Shown piece after piece: positions 42,461 through 54,505 of a stretch of 64,000 nt of DNA; the stretch's first letter is position 1, and every line of letters begins with the position of its first letter. Location: positions 4,632,001-4,696,000 of the forward strand of contig JAQPZY010001684.1 of NCBI GenBank assembly GCA_029931535.1, in the 5' to 3' direction. A program made the translations under genes and the position numbers. The notes under the pieces are model-generated. The model did not search any database. It was not told the origin of the DNA and worked only from the letters and a program-made list of their open reading frames with translations. This stretch comes from Margaritifera margaritifera (taxonomy: Eukaryota; Mollusca; Bivalvia; Unionida; Margaritiferidae).

Positions 42461-42799
42461 CCTCCATTAATCACCTCTTACGACATGCAGAAGGCCACAT
42501 TGGGTCTATTAAATATTCTGTAATACGTGAGCCATCACATTGGGGTCACATAAGGACTAACACCCTCTTGTCTTTCGGATGAACAAGGAGGGGGGTGGGT
42601 GGAGAGAGGACAAATAAACTCAAAGAATTTGCTTGTTTTCAGTGTTTGACAATTACATGTACTTGATTTCACAATAAAAATTCCTTAATAATTAAAGCAA
42701 CTTTTTATGTCTTTACATATGTACTGTAACCAGATGTTTGAAACAGTTGTAATAATGAAGAACTGGTTCAGCTAGTGTTAAATAATGTATATATTGTAC

Positions 42800-44505
42800 A
42801 TAAGTAGATTATAGAGAAGATCTTAATGGGAAATAGGTAGATTGTAGAGAAAATTGTAATGGAGAATACGTAGATTGTAGGGAAGATCTTAATGTAGAAT
42901 AGGTAGATTGTAGAGAAGATTGTAATGGAGAATAGGTAGATTATAGAGAAGATCTTAATGGAGAATAGGTGGATTGTAGAGAGAATTGTAATGGAGAATA
43001 GGTAGATTGTAGAGAAGATTGTAATGGAGAATAGGTAGATTGTAGAGAAGATTGTAATGGAGAATAGGTAGATTGTAGAGAAAATTGTAATGGAGAATAG
43101 GTAGATTGTAGAGAAGATTGTAATGGAGAATAGGTAGATTGTAGAGAAAATTGTAATGGAGAATAGGTAGATTGTAGAGAAAATTGTAATGGAGAATAGG
43201 TAGATTGTAGAGAAGATTGTAATGGAGAACAGGTGGATTGTAGAGAAAATTGTAATGGAGAATAGGTAGATTGTAGAGAAGATTGTAATGGAGAATAGGT
43301 AGATTGTAGAGAAAATTGTAATGGAGAATAGGTAGATTGTAGAGAAGATTGTAATGGAGAATAGGTAGATTGTAGAGACGATTGTAATGGAGAATAGGTA
43401 CATTGTAGAGAAAATTGTAATGGAGAATAGGTAGATTGTAGAGAAAATTGTAATGGAGAATAGGTAGATTGTAGAGAAGATTGTAATGGAGAATAGGTAG
43501 ATTGTAGAGAAAATTGTAATGGAGAATAGGTAGATTGTAGAGAAGATTGTAATGGAGAATAGGGGGATTATAGAGAAGATCTTAATGGAGAATAGGTAGA
43601 TTGTAGAGAAGATTGTAATGGAGAATAGGTAGATTGTAGAGAAGATTGTAATGGAGAATAGGTAGATTATAGAGAAGGTCTTAATGGAGAATAGGTAGAT
43701 TGTAGAGAAAATTGTAATGGAGAATAGGTAGATTGTAGAGAAAATTGTAATGGAGAATAGGTAGATTGTAGAGAAAATTGTAATGGAGAATAGGTAGATT
43801 GTAGGGAAGATCCTAATGTAGAATAGGTAGATTGTAGAGAAAATTGTAATGGAGAATAGGTAGATTGTAGAGAGAATTGTAATAAAGAATAGGTAGATTG
43901 TAGAGAAGATTGTAATGGAGAATAGGTAGATTGTAGAGAAGATTGTAATGGAGAATAGGTAGATTGTAGAGAGAATTGTAATGGAGAATAGGTAGATTGT
44001 AGAGAAGATTGTAATGGAGAATAGGTGGATTGTAGAGAAGATTGTAATGGAGAATAGGTAGATTGTAGAGAAGATTGTAATGGAGAATAGGTAGATTGTA
44101 GAGAAGATTGTAATGGAGAATAGGTAGATTGTAGAGAAAATTGTAATGGAGAATAGGTAGATTGTAGAGAAGATTGTAATGGAGAATAGGTGGATTGTAG
44201 AGAAAATTGTAATGGAGAATAGGTAGATTGTAGGGAAGATCTTAATGGAGAATAGGTAGATTGTAGAGAAGATTGTAATGGAGAATAGGTAGATTGTAGA
44301 GAAGATCTTAATGGAGAATAGGTAGATTGTAGAGAAGATCTTAATGGAGAATAGGTAGATTGTAGAGAAGATCTTAATGGAGAATAGGTATATAATAGAG
44401 AAGATCTTAATGGAGAATAGGTAGATTGTAGAGAAGATCTTAATGGAGAATAGGTAGATTGTAGAGAAGATCTTAACAGAGAATAGGTAGATTGTATGGA
44501 CGATC
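42800..44505. repeat. 33-bp minisatellite, about 52 copies
   Basis: The unit is GATTGTAGAGAAGATTGTAA then TGGAGAATAGGTA. Three main variants alternate at the centre: GAAGATTGTAATGG, GAAAATTGTAATGG and GAAGATCTTAATGG. The last is concentrated near both ends of the array. Because 33 is a multiple of three and the unit lacks stops on the reverse strand, it yields a 587-codon open frame that is not a gene. Confidence 0.98.
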
Positions 44506-45224
44506 TTAAAGGTGAGATTAGGTTTGTACAATGAGTTACCGACTCTAAATGAAGCATTATTATTATTAATAATAATTCATGATCAAAGTTAAATTTTATA
44601 TGGCATTTGCGTGATCTTGAGGTTAATGTTTCATTAGTTTAAACATGATGTTCTGCTATACATTTTTTTGTTTGAAAATGTTTAGACGAGGAAAGGAAAT
44701 TGAGATTTTTTATATCCCCACAGCTTGCAATGGGTACATCTTGATCTCGTCCTGTCTGTATGTAGATATGTACATGTACATATGTTCATTATAGGAAGTT
44801 TGCTAGCACAATTAGGAAAAAACGTTTGACATAATGAAATTAAATGTGGCATGATTGTATCCGTCAGTATGTAAAAAACTTGATTTTCATGCTGTTTGAT
44901 TTTTGGGGGGTGGGGGTGGGGTATTTTTTTTCTTTCCATTGTCATTTTAAGTGCAGTTCTTTTTGGCATGATTATGCATAAAGCATTGTACCTAGGAAAA
45001 TGAAATTCACTAGGCTTGTTTCCATGAATGTGTAGATGACCTCATTAGATTATTGTTGAAGGACTATTTGGATTTCTTTTTATACATTTTCATAAGAGTT
45101 TTTCGTTGCAAACCTAGTTACCTAGATTATGGAAAAACACCTTGACCTAAAAAATAAAATTGAATACGCATGCTTCTATCCATATATAGACTGCCACATT
45201 CGATTATAATGGCACTGGAGTGAT
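44506..45224. other. Intergenic stretch
   Basis: No gene. 44705-44830 (ATATCCCCACAGCTTGCAAT, ATGGGTACATC) resembles the opening of other molluscan interspersed repeats, but it is too short to be sure. Confidence 0.4.
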
Positions 45225-46250
45225 GTTTAATTCACCTGACCATACATCCAAGCAAGCTTATCATATGGACCTGTGTCCATCGTGTGTCATTTGTCATCCC
45301 CCTGCCAACAATTGATATTTTAGACTTCTCAAAAGTCCCGAGACCACTTTTGTCCAAATTTGGCATAGAGCATCGAGGCATAACATACTTTTAAATGTAT
45401 ATAAAGGGTGCTGATTCACGATCAAATATGGCCACAGTTACTAACAATAAATACTACTCAACAGAATCTGACTAAATTTTATAGAAGTATCCTGGAATGA
45501 AGGACTTTTTCAAACATGTATAAAAGATGCTGATCAACCTTCAAATATGGCCGCCCTTATGAAAGATATAAAAACATTTAAACAGTGTTTTTTAAAAACC
45601 ACTCTGCCCATCTGCCATCAAATATGGCAGCCATTACTAAAAGCAGAAAACCTTGGAATGACTTATTGAAAACCACTTAGCAGAATTGCAGCAGTATTGA
45701 CAAAAATCATCCTGGTATGAAGAACTTTATATTTTGTATAAACGATGCTGATCCACCATTAAATATGGCAACTGTTACTTAAAGTAGAAAAATATTAAAC
45801 AACTTTTTCTAAAAATCAGCTGAACAGAATTGTACCAAATTAATAGAAAGCCTTCTGGCATGAAGTACTTTAAATTTTATAAAAATTATATCTGCCATCG
45901 AATTTTGCTATGATTATTAAAAATATAAACACCTTTAAATTAAATCTTTGCAAAAACTACTGAGCAGAATTTGACCAAGTTTGACAGAAAGCATCCAGCG
46001 AAAATGGGCTTTCAAATTTGTGTGTATGATGCTGATCTGCTTTCAAATGTAGCCACCATTGCTAAAAATACAAAAATATTTAAATGACTTCTCAAAAAAA
46101 CACGCAGCAGTATTTGACCAAATTTGACAATGTATCTTGGCAGAAAGTTCTTTTGCTTTTGTGCAAATGATGCTGATTCGTGGTCAAGTATGACCAAAGT
46201 TACTAAAAAAAATAGAAATGCCTTTAATCAACTTCTTGAGGGGTTGTAAA
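45225..46250 (+). repeat. Composite repeat: head plus ATCAAATATGGC body
   Basis: The head TTCACCTGACCATACATCCA then AGCAAGCTTATCATATGG (45230-45268) is a diverged form of the one at 22320. The body has about seven 115-125 bp units with GATGCTGATC, ATCAAATATGGC, CATTACTAAAAATA and AGCAGAATTTGACCAAATTT. No tail was recognised. Confidence 0.7.
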
Positions 46251-47469
46251 TCTATATCTTGTTTAATGGACACAAATAACTTACTTTAGAATGTTTAATT
46301 TTCTAAAACAATTAACATATTTTCAACTTTGCCATTTTTTTTGTGAATGATATGTCCAATAGGGCTTCACATTCCATGGCATCCTGTATCTATTCCTGTC
46401 ACTTATTAAGATCACATCAATATCCAACTGGCGATACCATTTTCAAGTTTTGTATATATAGCATGCTTTGATATATTTATCACAGAGTGGGGTTGAGGGA
46501 AAGTTATAGTTGTGTAATAATTCAGAAAATATAAATTACATTGTTAAATGTTACTTTACACAAGTGTTATAGAAAAAGTAACAGGTTGTAATGTTAAACA
46601 TGTTAAATGTTATTATTATTATTATTATTACTATTATTATTATTATTATTATGATAGTGTCTAGCTAAGATTTACAAACCACTCAGAACTGTATTGCCTG
46701 TGTGAATAAGTAGGTACAAATGTCTGTGATGCTGTAAATGCAGTGTTACATAACAAGGTGTCACATATCTGCCATATTAGTTAAAAGAGTATATAGGCCA
46801 GTGGTAACTGCAGGGGTCTATGTTAGGCAGGAAGTTATACATTTCAGGTAGACATGTCAGTGAACAGATAATACAAATCACATGGTCACACCAAATTAAG
46901 TCTCCTTGTGGTTAGTGTACCCATAGAGAGTAAAGATGTTAGGGAACAGATATGAAATACACTGCAGTAACTCCTCCTTTTGCAAGCTGAATTGACCAAT
47001 AGGTTCATAGGCAGTTCATTACAGTGGTGACCATGAATGAAGTCTTCAATTGTATAAAGTGGATATGAAGTACATGTAGACTTAACATATTAAAAATTTG
47101 GACATGGTAAAATTTTACAGAATGTAATGTGTTAACTAAGTGAGACTGTATTTTAAATTTTGGACAGCATGAGGTGGACAGTTGATGTATCATTATAATT
47201 CTGACATGTCTTTGAATAAATATGTTATGAAACAAAGTGTCAAGTTATCATCTAAATCCACAGCACACATATCCAATTTATTTGATATACTTCAAATTTA
47301 TTTTCATAGATGTCTGCCTGTCAGACATACAGAGTTGGTCTGACTGGTGCAGTCATATGTGTCCTTCAAAAACCTTCATTTTCTCTTTATTCACTAATAA
47401 TAGTCCTAGGTATGTCAAAACATTTATGCATATAGTTTTCCATTTTCTACTTAAACTGCCTGTCATTCC
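46251..47469. other. Intergenic stretch with an (ATT)n run
   Basis: An (ATT)n run lies at 46613-46651. Nothing else is supported. Confidence 0.5.
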
Positions 47470-49670
47470 CCGCCTTTTTTAAAAGACGGGGAATATAGTA
47501 TTCACATTTCCATCCATCAGTTCTTCTATTCATTCACCTATGCTTCGATCTGTCACATTTCTGTTTTTGTCTCTTGAGATTAAAGTCATTTGAGAAAAAG
47601 GATGAAATTCTGTACACTATAAATATCGTCATAAGAAGGTGTGTCATGTGCTATATTGGGGATTCTATCTTTAAGGTTACAGGTCAATATATTGACTTTT
47701 GTCATGATTTCCTTTCTGCTTAATAACTTTAGAGCCATTTGAGATTACAGGATAAAACTTGGTATACTTCTGGAGCATCGTCATCAGAAGGTGTCTTGTT
47801 TACTGTATAGGGAGTCCTATCTTCAAGGTGTCTTGTTTACCATATTGATTGTCCTATCATCAAGGTGTCTTGTTTACCATATTGATTGTCCTATCTTCAA
47901 GGTGTCTTGTTTACCATATTGATTGTCCTATCTTCAAGGTGTCTTGTTTATCATATTGATTGTCCTATCTTCAAGGTGTCTTGTTTACCATATTGATTGT
48001 CCTATCTTCAAGGTGTCTTGTTTACCATATTGATTGTCCTATCTTCAAGGTGTCTTGTTTACCATATTGATTGTCCTATCTGCAAGGTGTCTTGTTTACC
48101 ATATTGATTGTCCTATCTTCAAGGTGTCTTGTTTACCATATTGATTGTCCTATCTTCAAGGTGTCTTTATTACCGTATGGGGAGTTCTATCTTCAAGGTG
48201 TCTTGTTTACCATATTGATTGTCCTATCTTCAAGGTGTCTTGTTTATCATATTGGGGGTCCTATCTTCAAGGTGTCTTGTTTACCATATTGATTGTCCTA
48301 TCTTCATGGTGTCTTGTTTATCATATTGGGAGTCCTATCTTCAAGGTGTTTTGTTTACCATATTGATTGTCCTATCTTCAAGGTGTCTTGTTTACCATAT
48401 TGATTGTCCTATCTTCAAGGTGTCTTGTTTAACATATTGATTGTCCTATCTTCAAGGTGTCTTGTTTATCATATTGGGGGTCCTATCTTCAAGGTGTCTT
48501 GTTTACCATATTGATTCTCCTATCTTCAAGGTGTCTTGTTTATCATATTGATTGTCCTATCTTCAAGGTGTCTTGTTTACCATATTGATTGTCCTATATT
48601 CAAGGTGTTTTGTTTGCCATATTGATTGTCCTATCTTCAAGGTATCTTGTTTGCCATATTGTGGGTCCTATCTTCAAGGTTAAGTTCACAGATAAGTATA
48701 TTAAGTTTTTTGTCAAACTTTCCTTTCCACTCTATAACACAGTGTTTTGAAATTTAGGGATCAAATTGGGCACAAATATACATCAGCATCATTACAAGGT
48801 ATGTCGCATACCACTTTGGTTCTTCTGTCTTCAAGCTCAAGGTCACAGGTAAATATTTTAAAAAAGTTTTGCATGATATTTTTCTTTCTGCTGCACAGCT
48901 TTAGATCCATTTGAGATTAAGGAATGAAACTTTGTATACTTATTTATCATCATTAGAAGGTTTGTAGTATACCTTTTTGGAAGTCCTACTTTCAAGATCA
49001 AGGTCACAGGTCAATATTTTATTTTTTCAAACACTCTCTTGTGCTCAATAATAATAGAGCCATTTGAAATTGAGAAATGAAACCAGTTGTACATCATCAT
49101 TATAAAATATGTTTGCACCACATTGAATTTTAACTTCAGTTTCAACGTCACAGCTGAATAGTTTAAGTTCTCCATCACTTTTGCTTATCCCTAAATAACT
49201 TTAGAACTATCTGAAATTTGGGGATGAAACTTGGTATAATCATATATGATCACTAGAAGGTTAACACATTATTAGACTATATTAGTGTTGTATCTTCAGG
49301 TTCAAGGTCATGGGTCAATATTTTAAGTTTTAGGCACATTTTCTTCTGCTCTGGAACTGAAAACCTGTTTAAGGTATTTAAAAGAAACTTGATCTGCTTA
49401 TATATTGTCACTAGAAAATGTGTTTTCAATGTCAAATTCATTGTCCCAACTTCAAGATCAAGGAAGCAGGTCAATATTGTAATGTTTCTGCCTAATAATT
49501 TAGAAACTGTTTGCGGTATCTCTTTATAACTTAAAAGCTGTTTGAGGAATATGGATGATCCATGATGCAATCAAGTTTCTCAGTTTGATGGTATTTCGCA
49601 TATCAGAGTCAATGTTGTATCTTCAAGGTTAAGGTCATAGATCAATTTTCCCCTTTTCTGTGCTGTTTTT
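47470..49670 (+). repeat. Composite repeat with degenerate 150-bp units
   Basis: It opens with AAAAGACGGGGAATATAGTA (47479-47498). The units that follow carry GAGCCATTTGAGATTAAGGA-like, ATGAAACTTGGTATACTT, ATCATCA.TAGAAGGT, and TTCAAGGTCACAGGTCAATA then TTTT. A 37-bp minisatellite has expanded inside it at 47817-48668. Several units contain AGGTCACAGGTCA-like words. Confidence 0.7.
47817..48668. repeat. 37-bp minisatellite, about 23 copies
   Basis: The unit is TCTTCAAGGTGTCTTGTTTA then CCATATTGATTGTCCTA. Starts 47830, 47867 and 47904 were checked and are exactly 37 bp apart. It was probably seeded by the TATCTTCAAGGT word of the surrounding repeat. Confidence 0.95.
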
Positions 49671-50259
49671 CTAATACCCTTAGAGGTAGAGCCGTGACAC
49701 TGGATTGCTTTTTCATGTCTGCCAGTAACTCAGAAACTTGTTAATAAATGTGAAAGATTTCATCATTATATACTTTTAATCTTTTGATGACCTCGCCACA
49801 GTCGGTGGTAGATAATAATTACAATAATTCACTGAAGTTGGTAGTTGATATTTGAAGAAGTGGTGGTTATTTTCGGGTGTGGCGAGATCTGTCTCCGATG
49901 TGTTTTTATGTAGTTTTTACTTCATCTGACATTAAAACTTCGATAAAATTTGATCAAATATTACAAAGTATGAATATATCAAGACGTGTAAAGTTCCAGC
50001 TGTCATTTATTTTCAGATATGGTCACTTACAACATTTGTTTCACAAAAACTTGGTTTCATTCGTATGCAGTTCAACCAGTTTGGACACAGCAGCATCAAA
50101 TGTTTTATAAATTGTCCAAAGTATGGAGATAAACTTTAAAATATCCCTTTCATCACTACATTTTTAACAGCTTTGTTCATTTTGGGTCTTGTATCTTGTG
50201 AACTTGTAACTTGATCCCAGTTTACATTTGCTGATAGTTTTCGCAAATAAAATATGTTT
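49671..50259. other. Intergenic stretch
   Basis: No supported gene or repeat. Confidence 0.4.
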
Positions 50260-51480
50260 AAAATAGGATATCAAAGTAGTGCCACAATTCTGCTAGAGTT
50301 CTCCGTACATATCGTCCTTTTCTCAGTTACTTTGGCTCTCAACTAGCATCTTCATGTATTGCAACAAACCATATGCTTTCTAGAGATATGGAGATGACAC
50401 AAATTCCTTCAGATGGCTGGATTGTGACATTGCAATCTTCTTTTCCTGTAAGGAACCGACCATTTAATTGTTTTTTTTGTGTGGGGGGGGGGGGGGGACA
50501 ATTTTTCTTTATAAATTTCCGGCCCTCAGAGAGCTTGCTCTGTCTGATTCATAGAAAAAAAACCTATACTATACCTATTATATAGTTGAAAAAAATTAAT
50601 TATCTTGAGGTAAAAGAAAAAAAAATCCCTGCTTGAAAGACAATAACAGGCTCCCCAATGTCACCACCCCACCCCACCCCACCCCCACCCCCACCGGAAA
50701 ATCAAATGGTCTGTCCAAAAGTGGTACTAACAGAGATGCATGTCATCATCAATTTCATGATTCTAACGTGAACACTGCCTGAAAAATGAACATAAAGCAC
50801 AAAATATAACCATGTCCGTGATGAGCAAAATATGGGCCATAATGACCTACTTCTGCAATAAGATGGTATATGAACATCATGCAAAACCTATGTGGTCGTG
50901 AGATAAATACAAAACGTGACTTAAGCCAGTAAAAATGTGAAATATATTGCACGGTGACCTTCCTTCGTTGTACATTTGTAGTTCTAATAGAGATCCACAC
51001 ATTCCCTTAGTTTAAGGATTCTGACATGAACAGTGCTTTGAGAAATAAACTTAATACACAAAATTCAACCAGACCCAGTAAAGCGTGATATATCGGTCAT
51101 CGGCGCATTGTTTTGTGACGAGGGTGTAGTTTTCAACAAGGTGCATCCACTCACCATGTTTCATGATTCCAAGTATATAATATAGGATGCAGTAGACCTA
51201 TGTAGTCATGAGCTAAACACAAAATCATGAACTTAGCAAATAAAGAGTTAAATGTAGCTCACAGTGACCTTCTTTTGTGGAACAGTGTGGTACTAATAGA
51301 AAGACAATCATGCAATCATGAAATATGGGTCACATCAGCCTACTTATGTGGTGATGGTGTACAACTTGCTGAGATGCATCCCCATTACAAGTGTCATGGT
51401 TCCAGGTATACAGGGTGCACAAATACTGAGCTAAATGCCAATACTGAACCAAATAATGTATATACAGGTACAAAGTAAGC
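50260..51480. repeat. Low-grade degenerate repeat, about 140-160 bp units
   Basis: Units share TATGTGGTCGTGAGATAAAT, ACAAAA, CAGTGACCTTC.TTTGT, GTGGTACTAATAGA and CATG.TTCA.G. The first part (50470-50700) contains a G-run and a CCACCCC run. Alignment is weak. Confidence 0.5.
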
Positions 51481-51714
51481 CCCCTTAGCCTACTTCTCAT
51501 GGAATAGGTACTATGAAACCCACTAAAAACTGTAGTCTAGGACCTGTGGTGAGACCACACATATGTTATATCTTTTTACTTTTGCGTTACACCACAATAA
51601 GCAAACTACTAGTGCACATCCAGAAAACGTATGGGATGCCACATCCAAGGCACTGTAACGGATGATAACTTAAACTTTCTTCATTAAAACACTGTCTTAT
51701 ATGTCACAGAAAGA

Positions 51715-51855
51715 TGATTTAAATTACCACGATTCACAACTATTCACTTCAAATTACACAATTCACTACTTTTCACTTCAAATTACCATGATACACTACA
51801 ATTCACTTAAAATTACCATGATTCACCACTATTCCCTTCAAATTACAGTATATCT
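51715..51855. repeat. About 35-bp repeat, 4 copies
   Basis: Repeated words are TTCACTTCAAATTACCATGA and TTCACTACTATTCACTTCAA-like. Confidence 0.75.
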
Positions 51856-52219
51856 ATTCTAATCCAACTACGATTCATCGGGTTCCAATTTGTGTTGATT
51901 TTTATGGTTGTTCACATAAACTAAAATCCCAGCAAACCATAAAACTTCAGTGATGACAACAGGAACAAAGTTATGTAGCCACAATACTGCCATTTCCTGC
52001 AAGAAGTACACAAATTATTTAATACATCTTGGTCTGGAAAAAAAGTTAATGCCCCTGGTACTTATATAACTACAAATGATTTGTCAGCCTGACATATTAT
52101 ACGACCCTGCTAGTATAACTACTGGTATATGACAAAAATGTAAAGGACGTCTAATCTTGGAAATATATGAACCAATGATTAATCTGATCATTTATAGAAT
52201 GTGCCCAGAGGTAAAGCAC

Positions 52220-52535
52220 AACTGGTCTAATCTAACTATTTGTAGAGTACAGTATGTCTGTTCTAATCCAACAGTATGTGTTCTAATCCCACTACCTCTA
52301 AAGTTGAGTAGGTCTGTTCTAATCCTACTACCTGTATAGTACAGTATGTTATAATATTAGTACCTGTATAGTATAGTATGTGTTACAATTCCAGTACCTG
52401 TATAGTACAGTATGTGTTTTAATCCAACTACCTGTATAGTACAGTACGTTATAGTCCAAGTAGCTGTATATTACAGTATGTGTTCTTATCCTATTACCTT
52501 TATAGTGCAGTATGTTATAATTCCAATACCTTTGT
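52220..52535. repeat. 32-34 bp repeat, about 9 copies
   Basis: Repeated words are CCTGTATAGTACAGTATGT and GTTCTAATCCAACTA. Starts at 52331, 52363, 52397, 52431, 52463 and 52497 were checked. Confidence 0.85.
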
Positions 52536-52599
52536 GAATCCGACATTGTCATATTTCTTAACATAATGGTATGATGCGACTTTTTCACCTATTATATAT

Positions 52600-53103
52600 A
52601 GACAGACTCCAAAAGGCAAATCTCACAATGAGACCCTCCAAGTGTAGTATAGCATATTCTAACTTGGAATGCTTGGGTCACATAGTAAGTGGGTCAGGGC
52701 AGTTAAAACCCCACCCCGACAATACTGAAGCGATCAAAGACGCTTCTAGGCCAGAAACCAAGAAACGGATGGATCGTTTCTTGGGTTGATAGGGTTTTAT
52801 AGGAAGCTCGTTCCAAATTTCGCCGCTATAGCTAGTTCGTAGACGGATTTAACTAGGAAGGGGCAGCACAATAAAGTTGCTTGGGACTTCATGCCAGGCA
52901 AGAGATTTTAACGCTCTTAAGGGAAAATTGGTCAGTGAGCCAATCCTAAAGTTGCCAGAGTTAAATAAACCGTTTGTATTGAGAACTGATGCGTCCGACA
53001 CGGGATTAGGAGCAGTTTCGCTGCAGGAGCAAGAGGGGGTAAAGTAACCCATAGCTTACGCAAGTAGGAAATTGTAGTGGCCGATTACTTGAGCAGAGTG
53101 TGA
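52600..53103 (+). pseudogene. Ty3/Gypsy pol remnant (RT end and RNase H start)
   Basis: Readable segments in order are RLQKANLTMRPSKCSIAYSN, LECLGHIVSGSGQLKPHPDN and RPETKKRMDRFLG. After a frameshift come GFYRKLVPNF, the RNase H start (LRTDASDTGLGAV-like, degraded) and YASRKL. The text then jumps to VADYLSR, which normally lies near the far end of the RNase H region, so an internal deletion joins the two parts near 53074. Several stops are present. RT catalytic blocks upstream are absent. Confidence 0.8.
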
Positions 53104-53208
53104 TTTGCCGGGGGTTTTTTTCTTACCATGGTATTCTGGTAATGTAAATAATAAGTTTCAGTTTGTAATTTTGCTCACATTCCGTGATTTTCTTAAAGTG
53201 TTTCCACT

Positions 53209-53226
53209 TTTTTTAAGGGGGGAGGT
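53209..53226 (+). promoter_or_regulatory. Candidate polypurine tract next to a 3' LTR
   Basis: TTTTTAAGGGGGGAGGTA is followed by TTGAATTGTGTGTAC. A purine tract immediately before a TG-starting sequence is the expected plus-strand primer site of an LTR element. It lies downstream of the pol remnant in the same orientation. Confidence 0.5.
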
Positions 53227-53229
53227 ATT

Positions 53230-53830
53230 GAATTGTGTGTACTTTATATCAATGTATATAGGTGAACGAAAATTTACTCGGGTTTCGTTACTGCATACAG
53301 CGTTACCCTAGGGTGGTTTATTTTTCGGCTCTAGTTATTTCGAAATACTGAGTGCGATTCATCCCATGCAGCATGTGCAAATTGCCTGCAGTGAAAAAAC
53401 CAAGTACCTCGAGTTCTCTAGTTGCGCATATTCATCACAGCTAGGGTACTTATAGAGCGAATTCTCTATGTACAGTCACATTACGACGATTCTTGTCAGG
53501 AAGCTAACGACTTTACGGGAGCATCTTCAGCTTTAGAGCTGTTTTATGGTTTGGTGATTTTGAGTTGTAAGAACTCTTTTGGGTTCCTTGTAACCTGTAC
53601 GCTGCTGTCTGGTGACGTGGCTCGGAAGAGAGTACTGGTCTTCTCGAAGTGAGGGACAAAGGCTTCGCAACCAGCGGGTGTGTGTTGAATGAGGAGGCTC
53701 TCCAGGGATCCTTCAACAGACTGGGAGGGGCGGGCCATGCGTGGTGGCTCCTAGACCATCATTGACTGGAGCTGGGGAACCGGAAATACATCTTGGTCGT
53801 CAACTGGACACCACGATATACATATGTTCC
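53230..53830 (+). mobile_element. Probable degraded 3' LTR of the Gypsy relic
   Basis: Composition differs from the flanks (more GC, with GAGGCTCTCCAGGGATCC and GGAGGGGCGGGCCATG). A TATA-like ACTTATAGAG is near 53450. The 3' boundary is not clear. The call rests on position after the purine tract. Confidence 0.4.
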
Positions 53831-54080
53831 ATGTTTTAATTGGTATATTCCAATATCGCTAAATGAGTGATAAATTCATAATTCAAATATCATTAAATGA
53901 GTGATATATTGATAAATTCATAATACATGCGTCCTACTTGTGGATTAATGATATAGTATTCATATTTGTTTATAAGTTCCATTCGTTGATTGGTGATAGA
54001 ACAGTATTCGCGTTTGTTTATAACTTCCATTCGTTGATTCTTATTTGGTTTTCTCGTTAAAGTTACTTGTTGCTGATTAG
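53831..54080. other. Spacer before the protease ORF
   Basis: Contains two imperfect repeats: TTCATAATTCAAATATCATTAAATGAG-type, and TGTTTATAA.TTCCATTCGTT then GATT. No coding signal. Confidence 0.4.
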
Positions 54081-54494
54081 TTGCATGTTAGGAACTATAT
54101 CATTTCCGGATATCATTCTGTTACATCGTGTCAGATTCGTTCATCGTTAAATTGCATTATAAATAAACATCTCATTAACGCAATTGCTTTTGGTGTCTTC
54201 GCTAAATCCAATCCCAACCCGGCTTCATCTTGTTACACTGGTACTCATTGGGTTGCATACGTGATAACACCTCGACATCGTTTGTATTTTGACTCGTACG
54301 GGCTTGCACCACCACTTGAAGTTGATGATTATTTAACCCGAGGCGGACGACAGCCGCTGTTTTATTCAACGCTACCATTGGAAATTTGGCTGGACGGTCC
54401 AATATGTGGTCATCTTGTTGTTAAAGCGCTGCATTCACTTGATTGTTCGCCAACCCCAAAAACGCTTGTTGATTTTACATTAAAGTACACTTGA
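54081..54494 (+). CDS. Adenain-like cysteine protease relic (Polinton/adintovirus-like)
   Basis: 137 codons. It contains the spaced signatures of the adenovirus-type cysteine protease fold: GTHWVAYV (His 56), YFDSYGLAPP (Asp 71) and GPICGHLVVKAL (Cys 109). In mobile DNA this domain is typical of Polinton/Maverick and related virus-like elements, where it matures capsid proteins. The Gln normally upstream of the Cys is not seen at the expected place. The N-terminus is short and begins at a non-ATG codon, so this is probably a truncated or decayed copy. Its codon and base composition are GC-richer than the surroundings, consistent with a mobile or viral origin. No integrase, polymerase B or capsid gene is visible nearby. 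Confidence 0.65.
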   Translation: MHVRNYIISGYHSVTSCQIRSSLNCIINKHLINAIAFGVFAKSNPNPASSCYTGTHWVAYVITPRHRLYFDSYGLAPPLEVDDYLTRGGRQPLFYSTLPLEIWLDGPICGHLVVKALHSLDCSPTPKTLVDFTLKYT

Positions 54495-54505
54495 TCGTAT
54501 ACAAA

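Noticed and set aside
42768..44531. 587-codon reverse-strand open frame of YLFSITIFSTI repeats
   Set aside because: It is a reading of the 33-bp minisatellite, is also open in a second frame, and shows no codon-level constraint.
48071..48440. Overlapping open frames with SSRCLVYHI repeats
   Set aside because: 37-bp minisatellite artefact.
47817..48668. Regular 37-bp repeats as a possible CRISPR array
   Set aside because: No unique spacers between repeats, and the context is a eukaryotic composite repeat.
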